Below, piece after piece: positions 1 through 6,461 of a stretch of DNA of 23,359 bases (its first letter is position 1; each line of letters opens with the position of its first letter). Both the position numbers and the translations under genes were made by a program. The stretch is from positions 1 to 23,359 of the forward strand of contig JBBRFH010000011.1 in the NCBI GenBank assembly GCA_038224615.1, given 5' to 3'. The DNA is from JBBRFH01 sp038224615. GTDB taxonomy: Bacteria; Planctomycetota; Phycisphaerae; Tepidisphaerales; Tepidisphaeraceae. Under the pieces are notes generated by a model that saw only the letters and a program-made list of their open reading frames with translations, searched no databases and was not told the origin of the DNA.

Positions 1-87
1 AACCGTGGTATGACGCTGCAAGACCTTGTGAAGTTGCTCGGCGAATTCCACACTGAAGCGCAACAACCGACCGGCGAGGGAGGCTGA
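1..87 (+). CDS. C-terminal end of an unidentified protein (cut by window edge)
   Basis: Frame 1 is open from the first base and ends with TGA at 85-87. The 28 visible residues include the stretch TLQDLVKLLGEF and end in a Gly/Glu-rich tail. No family can be named from so little. The stop lies one base before the TTG start of the next ORF, and the purine-rich GAGGGAGG just before the stop would serve as that ORF's ribosome binding site. This suggests one polycistronic message running into the radical SAM genes. It could be any small protein of that operon. Confidence 0.5.
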   Translation, partial: NRGMTLQDLVKLLGEFHTEAQQPTGEGG

Positions 88-88
88 A

Positions 89-340
89 TTGCTTCGTGAA
101 GTTAAATCGCATGCCCGCGATGTGGACCTGAACCGGCTGCGTCAACACGGCAAGGTGTACGCTGCGATCGAAGGCGCATCGGTCGACCGCTCGGCTGCGG
201 GAAAATCAAGTGACTCGTCGGCTTCGACCAGTGAATGTGGGTCCGTCACGCCTGGCGAAGCGGCAGCATCGGTCGACCCGATCAAAGACTCACGCTCGGG
301 CGGAACTTTTCGCCACAGGAAATATCCTGAAGCAAAATGA
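89..340 (+). CDS. Small hypothetical protein coupled to the radical SAM gene
   Basis: This 83-residue ORF starts with TTG at 89, a few bases after the GGGAGG-type ribosome binding site at about 77-82. It ends in an ATGA overlap with the radical SAM gene that starts at 337. The first ~35 residues (MLREVKSHARDVDLNRLRQ...) are charged and look like a helical protein. The rest is Ser/Ala/Gly-rich and low in complexity. I do not recognise a family. The coupling on both sides and a plausible Shine-Dalgarno sequence favour a real gene, but the low-complexity second half means it could also be a decayed gene or chance. If real, it is probably co-expressed with the heme-type radical SAM enzymes. Confidence 0.4.
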   Translation: MLREVKSHARDVDLNRLRQHGKVYAAIEGASVDRSAAGKSSDSSASTSECGSVTPGEAAASVDPIKDSRSGGTFRHRKYPEAK

Positions 341-1479
341 CGTTGCCGCCGGAGAATCAAAGGACTACATTGTCTTTTGTGTCGCGCCCACCGATTTCAT
401 ACTCGCCCGCCGACTTTGGGCACAGTCCGTTGCTGGTCTTCTGGGAACTGACCCGTGCGTGCGATCTGGTGTGCCAGCACTGTCGCGCCTGCGCCCAGCC
501 GACGCGCCATCCGAACGAGCTTGATACCGCCACTTCGCTCAAGCTGATCGACGCGATCACGTCGTTCCCCAAGCCGCCGATGCTCATCCTCACCGGCGGC
601 GATCCGCTGAAGCGCGATGACCTGCGGCAACTGGTGAAGCACGCGGTCGAACGGAAGCTGCACGTCGCGCTCACGCCCAGCGCCACGCCTCTGCTGACGC
701 TCGATGCGGTGCGCGAACTGCAGGACATGGGACTGGCGGGCCTGGCGATGAGCCTCGACGGCGCGACGGCGGCGCATCACGATACGTTTCGCGGGGTCGC
801 CGGCAGCTACGACCGCACGCTCTCGATCATCCAGGGCGCCACCGCGATGGGCATGCATGTGCAGGTGAACACGACCGTCACCCGCAGCAATTTTGACCAG
901 ATCGAGACGATGGCCGAGACGCTTCGGCCGCTGGGCATCGGGACGTGGTCGGTCTTCTTCCTCGTCCCCGTCGGGCGCGGGCTGGCGACTGAGCGAATGA
1001 GCCCCGAAGCGTACGATCTGGCGTTCGCCAAGCTGTGGAAACTGGCCGGCGAGATGCCCTACCGCATCAAGACCACGGAGGCCCCGCACTACCGGCGATT
1101 CGTCGCCCAGCACGCGCCCGAGCAGGCCGCCCGCGCCGTCCTCTCGGTGCCGACCAACGATGGGCGGGGCGTGATGTTCGTCTCGCACACCGGCGACATT
1201 TATCCGACCGGGTTCCTGCCGAAGAAGTGCGGCAAATTCCCGGCCGACTCGCCGGTCGATATCTACCAGAATTCGCCCGTCTTCACCGAACTGCGCGATC
1301 CAAACCGGCTCAAGGGCAAATGCGGCGCGTGCAACTTCAAGACTGACTGCGGCGGAAGTCGCGCGCGGGCCTACGCCGTCACCCGCGACTACCTCGCCGC
1401 CGAGCCCGACTGTGCGTACATCCCGCCAGGGTGGACGCCGACCGGACCCGCGAACCAGCGACTGGCTTTGACTTCGTAG
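337..1479 (+). CDS. Radical SAM/SPASM protein, TIGR04053-like, related to heme synthase AhbD
   Basis: The 380-residue protein has the radical SAM motif CxxxCxxC at C42, C46 and C49, which binds the 4Fe-4S cluster that cleaves S-adenosylmethionine. GGDP follows as the SAM-binding motif (LTGGDPLKR). The C-terminal SPASM-like segment carries C329, C332, C338 and C359 (KCGACNFKTDCGG...DC) for an auxiliary cluster. Segments such as TPSATPLLT, NTTVTR, WSVFFLVPVGRG and KTTEAPHYRR fit the TIGR04053 family. That family is close to AhbD, which converts iron-coproporphyrin III to heme b. The next gene is ahbC, so a role in siroheme-derived heme synthesis is plausible. I see a family match but not proof of AhbD activity. 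The ATG at 337 overlaps the stop of the preceding ORF by 4 nt. Confidence 0.85.
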   Translation: MTLPPENQRTTLSFVSRPPISYSPADFGHSPLLVFWELTRACDLVCQHCRACAQPTRHPNELDTATSLKLIDAITSFPKPPMLILTGGDPLKRDDLRQLVKHAVERKLHVALTPSATPLLTLDAVRELQDMGLAGLAMSLDGATAAHHDTFRGVAGSYDRTLSIIQGATAMGMHVQVNTTVTRSNFDQIETMAETLRPLGIGTWSVFFLVPVGRGLATERMSPEAYDLAFAKLWKLAGEMPYRIKTTEAPHYRRFVAQHAPEQAARAVLSVPTNDGRGVMFVSHTGDIYPTGFLPKKCGKFPADSPVDIYQNSPVFTELRDPNRLKGKCGACNFKTDCGGSRARAYAVTRDYLAAEPDCAYIPPGWTPTGPANQRLALTS

Positions 1480-1509
1480 TGCCCGGCTCACGACAACACG
1501 AGAAGAGAC

Positions 1510-1632
1510 GGTCGCGAAGAACGAAGAAAACGAAGGCTCGCGAAGAAGAAAGAGAATGATGCGAATCGTTTGAAGAACAAGCAGCTCCTTTGCCTTCTTC
1601 GCGAACCCTCGCCTCTTCGCATCTTCGCGACC
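1510..1632. repeat. Inverted repeat, CGCGAAG family, between the two radical SAM genes
   Basis: The left arm, about 1510-1547 (GGTCGCGAAGAACGAAG...), is imperfectly complementary to the right arm at about 1594-1632 (...CTTCTTCGCG...TTCGCGACC). About 46 nt separate them. The element fills most of the gap between the TIGR04053-like gene and ahbC. Related CGCGAAGG/CCTTCGCG arms occur at 13106-13229 and at the right edge of the window. An upstream in-frame ATG (1590) lies inside the repeat, which argues against it as the ahbC start. Confidence 0.75.
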
Positions 1633-1661
1633 GATCTGAATCAAGTACCGAGGAACACGAC

Positions 1662-2885
1662 ATGCTCAGCGTCAGCAATCTCTTGTGCGACCAGATCAGT
1701 GGCAGTGAAGACCTGCGTTACGGCCATCGCCGCGCCGACGCCAGCCGGACTGATGCAACGCCCAAGCCGGTCGTCGTGTGGGCGCTGACCAAGGCGTGCA
1801 ACCTGCGCTGCGTCCACTGCTACGCGTCGGCGACGCCCGATCGCGATCCGACCGAACTCACCGATGAGGAAGGCCGCGCCCTGCTCGACGACCTCAAGGC
1901 GTTCGACGTCCCCGCGGTCCTGTTCAGCGGCGGCGAGCCACTGGTTCGGCCGGGCGCGATCGACATGATCGCCTACGCGCGCTCGATCGGCTTGCGCTGC
2001 ACGCTCTCGACCAACGGCCTGCTGATCACCAAGGACGTCGCGGACCAGCTCGCCAAAGTCGGGCTTACCTATGCTGGCATCAGCATCGACGGCTCGGAGA
2101 AGCGCCACGACAAGCTTCGCGGCAAGCAAGGCGCCTTCGCCGGCACCTGGGAAGGCGTTCGTCGGTGCAAGGACGCGGGCATCAAGGTCGGCATCCGCTT
2201 CACGGTCCACGCGCTGAACCAGGAAGACCTCGAACACGTCTTCGACCTGTGCGATGAGCACGAGATCGACCGCCTGTGCGTCTACCATCTCGCCTACGCC
2301 GGCCGCGGCGGAGGCATGCAGAAGGTGGATCTGTCGAGCGAGCAGACGCGCGACGTCGTCGATCGCATCTTCGCCCGCACCCGCGCCAACCACGATGCCG
2401 GCCGAAAGATGGAAGTGCTGACCGTGAGCAATCACGCCGACGCCGCGTACCTCATCTGGACGCTGGAGCAGACCGACCCCGAGCGCGCGAAACAAGTCAG
2501 CGCCCGCCTGATGGGCACCGGCGGCAACCGCTCCGGTCAGAACATCGCCGCGATCGACCCCAGCGGCGGCGTCCACTACGACCAGTTCTCCTGGCACTAC
2601 GCCTGCGGAAGCATTCGCGACCGCAAGTTCAGCGAGATCTGGACCAACCCCACCGACCCGCGCCTGCAGGCGCTGCGCCAGCGCCCCGCGAATCTCCCCG
2701 CCAAGTGCCAGGCGTGCCGGTTCCTCAGCCTGTGCAACGGCAATCTCCGCACCCGCGCCGAGGCCGCCACCGACAACTGGCTGGGCGACGACCCGAGCTG
2801 CTACCTCCCCGACGAAGCCATCGGCCCCGAAGCCGCCGAGCTCGCCGCGATGAACTGGAAGGCGAAGGCGCTGCGGATTCTGTAA
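1662..2885 (+). CDS. ahbC: 12,18-didecarboxysiroheme deacetylase (radical SAM)
   Basis: AhbC removes acetate side chains from 12,18-didecarboxysiroheme to give iron-coproporphyrin III in the siroheme-derived heme pathway. The N-terminus (SNLLCD...EDLRYG, then KPVVVWALTKACNLRCVHC) is typical of AhbC/NirJ. The radical SAM cysteines are C46, C50 and C53. SGGEPLVRP follows, then YHLAYAGRGGG, a hallmark of this group. The C-terminal auxiliary-cluster segment has C349, C352, C358 and C380 (AKCQACRFLSLCNGN...). The start at ATG 1662 gives 407 residues and is preceded by AGGA at 1651-1654. A longer frame from 1590 would begin inside a palindromic repeat and is rejected. NirJ (heme d1 synthesis) is the main alternative. 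No nirS-type genes are visible. Confidence 0.87.
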   Translation: MLSVSNLLCDQISGSEDLRYGHRRADASRTDATPKPVVVWALTKACNLRCVHCYASATPDRDPTELTDEEGRALLDDLKAFDVPAVLFSGGEPLVRPGAIDMIAYARSIGLRCTLSTNGLLITKDVADQLAKVGLTYAGISIDGSEKRHDKLRGKQGAFAGTWEGVRRCKDAGIKVGIRFTVHALNQEDLEHVFDLCDEHEIDRLCVYHLAYAGRGGGMQKVDLSSEQTRDVVDRIFARTRANHDAGRKMEVLTVSNHADAAYLIWTLEQTDPERAKQVSARLMGTGGNRSGQNIAAIDPSGGVHYDQFSWHYACGSIRDRKFSEIWTNPTDPRLQALRQRPANLPAKCQACRFLSLCNGNLRTRAEAATDNWLGDDPSCYLPDEAIGPEAAELAAMNWKAKALRIL

Positions 2886-2990
2886 GATCACTCCACCATT
2901 GCGACCGCGCGTCGGCACAGTTGGATCGACACGCCCCGCTCCCCCATCGCAGCGGGATCGGGAACCTGTAGGCCGATGTGTTTGATGCGC

Positions 2991-3144
2991 AACCACGAAT
3001 CTTCACGAATCACACGAATCAGTAGCAAAGACGAGGAACCATAGGCGGGGCACAGATGCCTGCCGATTCATGTCCGCGCTCATCCGTGCCTCATCGATGG
3101 CAACGCTTTTCTGCTATACGTGCGATTCGTGAAGGTGCGTGGTT
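2991..3144. repeat. Nested inverted repeat, CACGAAT family
   Basis: The outer left arm at 2991-3020 (AACCACGAATCTTCACGAAT, then CACACGAATC) pairs with the right arm at about 3118-3144 (GCGATTCGTGAAGGTGCGTGGTT). Inside lies a second, imperfect inverted repeat, GGCACAGATG at 3049-3058 against CATCCGTGCC at 3081-3090. The rest of the 2886-3288 gap contains only this element and the terminator of the minus-strand porin. I see no gene there. A close relative of the outer arms lies at 11721-11803. Confidence 0.8.
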
Positions 3145-3174
3145 CAGGCCTTCCGTCTGTGCCGCACAACATCA

Positions 3175-3203
3175 AAGCCCGCCCGGGGTTGCCGGGCGGG
3201 CTT
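3175..3203 (-). terminator. Hairpin terminator of the outer-membrane barrel gene
   Basis: AAGCCCGCCCGG (3175-3186) and CCGGGCGGGCTT (3192-3203) are perfectly complementary over 12 bp with a 5-nt loop. The hairpin lies about 85 nt beyond the minus-strand stop at 3289. The T-run after it on the minus strand is weak (TTGATGTTG), so efficiency is uncertain. It could also terminate transcription arriving from ahbC on the other strand. Confidence 0.65.
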
Positions 3204-3288
3204 CGGATGGTGCGGGTCAGCAGGGCTTACGACCTGCAACCGTTCGCTTGCGTGTCAGAGTCAGACACGGTCAGGCCGATCGAACAGC

Positions 3289-4161
3289 TTAGTAGCTGAA
3301 CGAAACGCCGACCTTGCCCCAGAACACGTTCGACTCGCCATGGTTGGCAGCTTCGGCGCTGTCAGCCAGGAGGTTCTGGTAGTAGCCGCCGACGTTCAGC
3401 GACCAGGCGCCGTACTTGCTCGGGATGAGCGAGTCGAGGGCGAAGCTGGTCTGGGCCCCGACCTGGACGTAGCCGAACCATGCGTTGTCGCCGTTGCTTT
3501 TGACGTAGTAGTCATCGAAGCTCATGCCCAACGCGACCGGGAAGGTCACCGGGATGCTGGTCTCGCCGGCCTTGAACGTGTAGCCCGGCGCGAGACCGAG
3601 CTCGAGGTAGCCGTCTTCGGAACCATTGCCGTCATCGAACTCGTAAGCGATGGTGGCGTACGGCGAGAGCTTGAAGCCCTCGAGCGTGTCCTTCCAGAGC
3701 TTGCTGTCGTCATAGGCGACGCTGAGCAGGACTTCCTGGACCGATTCCAGCGCGCCGTTCGGGTACTGGTACAGGTAGTACGACGGGGTGATGGTGAAAT
3801 CACCGAAGCTGATCGGGAGCGACAGGTAGATGTCGTTCTCGTACCACGCACCGGCGCCGCCGCCATCGGACGGGATTTCCGCATCGCCGGCGCTGTGGGC
3901 GGTTTGGATCGAGTTCCACGTGCTGAGCGACAGGCCGATCTTGACATCCTTGCTATCGACGACCTTGATCGCCCCGCCGAAGTACGGCTGGAGGATCAGG
4001 CCGGCGTTCTCATTGAGATAGCCGCGGAAGTAGTATGACGACACGACGTCGACGCCGCCGGAGAACGTGATGCCCCCGGTATTCGGGGCGGCGTCAGCAG
4101 CCATGGTGAAAGACGGGACCGCCAACGCGGCGGCAAGAGCGAGCTTAGAAACGAGCTTCAT
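3289..4161 (-). CDS. Outer-membrane beta-barrel protein, Gcw_chp/TorF-like putative porin
   Basis: The 290-residue protein starts with a Sec signal peptide (MKLVSKLALAAALAVPSFTMA, probable cleavage around residue 21). It continues as alternating amphipathic strands rich in Tyr, Gly and Ser, and ends in an aromatic residue (VGVSFSY), as outer-membrane barrels do. The early segment GGVDVVSSYYFRGYLNENAGLILQPYF resembles the 'VSDYRFRG' start of the Gcw_chp (TIGR02001) putative porin family. The likely role is an outer-membrane channel or structural barrel; the substrate is unknown. AAGGAG on the minus strand (plus-strand CTCCTT, 4169-4174) sits at good distance from the ATG. The gene stands alone, with its own 5' region and a strong downstream hairpin. 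Confidence 0.75.
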   Translation of the reverse strand: MKLVSKLALAAALAVPSFTMAADAAPNTGGITFSGGVDVVSSYYFRGYLNENAGLILQPYFGGAIKVVDSKDVKIGLSLSTWNSIQTAHSAGDAEIPSDGGGAGAWYENDIYLSLPISFGDFTITPSYYLYQYPNGALESVQEVLLSVAYDDSKLWKDTLEGFKLSPYATIAYEFDDGNGSEDGYLELGLAPGYTFKAGETSIPVTFPVALGMSFDDYYVKSNGDNAWFGYVQVGAQTSFALDSLIPSKYGAWSLNVGGYYQNLLADSAEAANHGESNVFWGKVGVSFSY

Positions 4162-4543
4162 AACGTAACTCCTTCACGATGAGCGCGGCACCAGAACCTA
4201 ATCGGCGACGCCAACCATGTAAAGCGGCCGGAAAAATCCCAAACCGCACACACATCCCAAGGGTGAACCCACGACGGCTCACCCGACCGGAATAATCGGC
4301 ATAGACACGCCCTAAACTTGCAAATTCATGGGCTGGATCACGTCTGAGCGACGTCGATAACCGGGAAAATCCTCGCTAAAAGCGATTTCGGACGTTGCAA
4401 CCCCTGTTATTATCGCCCCCCGCAACATTACGACGCAGCCGGGATTTCTCATCTCCATCGGCGTCGGGTGGACTGGAAACCGGCCGCTTATCGGCTCCGG
4501 CCGTCTCCCCGACCGCTCGCCATTGCCTCCGGCGCGCCCACGC
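4162..4543. other. Divergent intergenic region between the porin and nadA
   Basis: This ~380-nt region separates two divergently transcribed genes and must hold both promoters. The porin's Shine-Dalgarno lies at its left end and the nadA promoter box at its right end. The middle contains AT-richer patches such as GCAAATTCATGG (about 4320-4331) and TTATTATCG (about 4408-4416). I find no convincing porin promoter and no ORF or hairpin that I would call. Confidence 0.5.
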
Positions 4544-4549
4544 TATAAT
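4523..4549 (+). promoter_or_regulatory. Predicted nadA promoter
   Basis: A perfect TATAAT lies at 4544-4549, with TTGCCT at 4523-4528 as a possible -35 (15-nt spacer, rather short). Transcription would start near 4556, only about 8 nt before the ATG at 4564. No Shine-Dalgarno precedes that ATG, which fits a nearly leaderless message. Confidence 0.45.
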
Positions 4550-4563
4550 CCGCCCTCCCCATA

Positions 4564-5808
4564 ATGTCCGAGGCCCAACGCATGGCGATCACCTGGCAGC
4601 AACCGATTCCCGACCTCTATATCCAGCTCCCCGAGCCCGAACTGCGCGTGCGCATCGAGATGGCCCGCCAATCGCTCGGTAAGCGCCTGGTCATCCTCGG
4701 GCACCACTATCAGCAGGACGGCATCATCGACTACGCCGATTTTGTCGGCGATTCCTTCGAGCTCAGCCGCAAGGCCGAGGCAGAAAAGGGCACCGAATAC
4801 GTCATCTTCTGCGGCGTCCACTTCATGGCCGAGAGCGCCGACATCCTCACCGACGAATCCGTTCGCGTCATCCTCCCCGATCTCGGTGCCGGCTGCTCCA
4901 TGGCCGACATGGCCAACCTCGACCAGACCCTCGAAGCCTGGGAACAACTGAAACAAGTGCTCGGCGATCATCCGATCGTCCCCATCACCTACATGAACAG
5001 CAGCGCCGCCATCAAAGCCTTCGTCGGCGAAAACGGCGGCGCCGTCTGCACCAGCAGCAACTGCCGCAACGTGCTGGAGTGGGCGCTGCAAGGCGGAGCG
5101 CTTCCACCCAGGCCCAAGCCCCAAGGCCCAAGCCCCACCCCAAAAATCCTCTTTTTCCCCGACCAGCATCTCGGCCGCAATACCGCCTACGCCATGGGCA
5201 CCCCGCTCGACAAAATGATCGTCTGGGACCCCCGCCAGGATCTCGGCGGCAACACGCCCGAGCAGATCAACAACGCCGATTACATCCTCTGGAAAGGCCA
5301 CTGCTCCGTCCACGCCCTCTTTCGGCCTGAGCACATCGACCAGGTTCGCATCAAGTACCCCGCGATGAAGGTGATCGTTCACCCCGAGTGCAAATGGGAA
5401 GTCGTCCAGAAAGCCGACCTCGCCGGCAGCACCGCCTACATCGTCGACCAGGTCCGCAAAGCCGCGCCCGGCACACAATGGGCGATCGGCACTGAGACCC
5501 ACCTCGTCAACCGCCTTAAACAGCAGCACCCCGAGCAGGAGATCATTGTCCTCTCCGACTGCCAGTGCCTGTGTACCACCATGTTCCGCATCGACCTCCC
5601 CCACCTCTGCTGGGTGCTGGAGAACCTCGAGCAGGGCAAGGTCATCAACGAGATCAAAGTCGACCCCCACACCCGCAAGTGGTCGACCGTCGCGTTACAG
5701 CGCATGCTCAGCATCAAAGGCACCGGCAACCCGGTCGGCAAGACCGTCCCCGGCCCGACGTCGGACCAGCCGATGCAGATCTCGACGACTCCGGGGATCG
5801 CGGATTGA
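4564..5808 (+). CDS. nadA: Quinolinate synthase NadA
   Basis: NadA condenses iminoaspartate and dihydroxyacetone phosphate to quinolinate in de novo NAD synthesis, using a 4Fe-4S cluster. Family segments visible in order are VILGHHYQ (43-50), GDSFELSRKA, GAGCSMADM (C111), TSSNCRNV, PDQHLGRNTA, WKGHCSVH (C247), HPECKWEVV and LSDCQCLC (C333-C337). C111, C247 and one of C333/C335/C337 are the likely cluster ligands. At 414 residues it is longer than the ~350-residue E. coli type. About 13-17 residues at 177-193 (around PPRPKPQGPSPTP) come from a repeat fragment placed just before KILFFPDQHLG. The start at 4564 is favoured by the promoter position, but ATG 4582 is also possible. No other nad genes are adjacent. 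Confidence 0.95.
   Translation: MSEAQRMAITWQQPIPDLYIQLPEPELRVRIEMARQSLGKRLVILGHHYQQDGIIDYADFVGDSFELSRKAEAEKGTEYVIFCGVHFMAESADILTDESVRVILPDLGAGCSMADMANLDQTLEAWEQLKQVLGDHPIVPITYMNSSAAIKAFVGENGGAVCTSSNCRNVLEWALQGGALPPRPKPQGPSPTPKILFFPDQHLGRNTAYAMGTPLDKMIVWDPRQDLGGNTPEQINNADYILWKGHCSVHALFRPEHIDQVRIKYPAMKVIVHPECKWEVVQKADLAGSTAYIVDQVRKAAPGTQWAIGTETHLVNRLKQQHPEQEIIVLSDCQCLCTTMFRIDLPHLCWVLENLEQGKVINEIKVDPHTRKWSTVALQRMLSIKGTGNPVGKTVPGPTSDQPMQISTTPGIAD
5108..5146 (+). repeat. GGCCCAAGCCCC-type repeat inside nadA
   Basis: The 20-nt core GGCCCAAGCCCCAAGGCCCA at 5111-5130 is identical to the complement of 9816-9835 inside recJ. Here it encodes R183-P189 (RPKPQGP), followed by Ser-Pro-Thr-Pro. The reading frame of nadA continues normally on both sides. 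Only one arm of the palindrome seen in recJ is present. Confidence 0.7.
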
Positions 5809-5916
5809 GGGCTGGGTGTACAGGGGGGGATTCGTCCACCCGCGGCCAACAATGTAACGCCATTGATCCGGTTCGCTGCGTGATACGATCACGTCGAAGC
5901 GCTTTGGGGTGAGCCC

Positions 5917-6016
5917 GGTGCCACAGGTCGGGCGTACGCGCCCCACCAGTGCCGTTCGGCGACCCTCGCACAGGTCTACCCCACACGTCTGCGGAGTACC
6001 GCCGACCTGTGGCACC
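5917..6016. repeat. Inverted repeat with 15-bp perfect arms downstream of nadA
   Basis: GGTGCCACAGGTCGG at 5917-5931 and CCGACCTGTGGCACC at 6002-6016 are exact complements, separated by 70 nt. The element lies between the convergent ends of nadA (+) and the response regulator gene (-), so it may help terminate both. A tract of repeated TTGGTCATT units follows directly. Confidence 0.65.
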
Positions 6017-6030
6017 TTCGCGCGTCGGCG

Positions 6031-6060
6031 TTGGTCATTGGTCATTATTCATTGGTCATT
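6031..6060. repeat. Short tandem TTGGTCATT repeat
   Basis: TTGGTCATT occurs three times within 30 nt (TTGGTCATTGGTCATT, then ATTC, then ATTGGTCATT). The complementary motif AACCAATGACCAAA occurs at about 10487-10500, upstream of recJ, next to a GCCCAAGCCC fragment. This suggests one dispersed repeat family with several modules. Confidence 0.6.
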
Positions 6061-6080
6061 CGCCCGGCGCGGCTACACGA

Positions 6081-6458
6081 TTATGGTGAAGCAGGCGGTT
6101 CGACGGCGAGTTTGCAGATGTGGGTGACCAGCTCGTCGAAGCCGGTCGTGCCTTTCAGGAGATAGTCGACGGCGCCCAGTCGTTTGGCTTCTTCCTGCGT
6201 GGCCGGCTGGGTGTCGGTCGAGTACATCGCCACGGGCACGTCTTTGAGTTCGTCGTGCTCTTTGATCGTGCGCAGGACGGTCAGGCCATCCATGTCGGGC
6301 ATGTTCACGTCGAGCACAACCAGCGACGGCTTGCGGACGTGGAGCATCGCCAGCGCCTCGGCCCCGCCGGTGACGGAGACGGCTTCGTGGCCGGCGTAGC
6401 GCAGCAGGCGTTCGAGGCCGCTGCCGATGTCTTTCTGGTCGTCTACGATCAAAATCAT
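6081..6458 (-). CDS. Single-domain response regulator (CheY-like)
   Basis: The 125-residue protein is a lone receiver domain. The acidic pocket is D6/D7 (ILIVDDQ), the phosphoacceptor is D50 (VVLDVNMPDMDG), the switch Ser/Thr lies in VAMYSTD, and the conserved Lys lies in YLLKGTTG. There is no output domain, so it probably acts by protein contact or as a phosphate relay partner. Its ATG lies 3 nt after the stop of the histidine kinase gene, with AGGA from the kinase's last codons as ribosome binding site. The two therefore form a kinase-regulator operon. The Pro-rich C-terminus (VEPPASP) is unremarkable. Confidence 0.92.
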   Translation of the reverse strand: MILIVDDQKDIGSGLERLLRYAGHEAVSVTGGAEALAMLHVRKPSLVVLDVNMPDMDGLTVLRTIKEHDELKDVPVAMYSTDTQPATQEEAKRLGAVDYLLKGTTGFDELVTHICKLAVEPPASP

Positions 6459-6461
6459 GGG

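Noticed and set aside
1590..1661. N-terminal extension of ahbC
   Set aside because: These codons fall in an inverted repeat. ATG 1662 has a Shine-Dalgarno and begins the family-typical N-terminus.
397..2996. Two long minus-strand frames opposite the radical SAM genes
   Set aside because: Both are shadows of genes with complete cysteine motifs on the plus strand and contain no recognisable domain.
3139..4038. Plus-strand frame opposite the outer-membrane barrel
   Set aside because: It runs through the terminator hairpin and mirrors the barrel gene, which has a signal peptide, a Shine-Dalgarno and a terminal aromatic residue.
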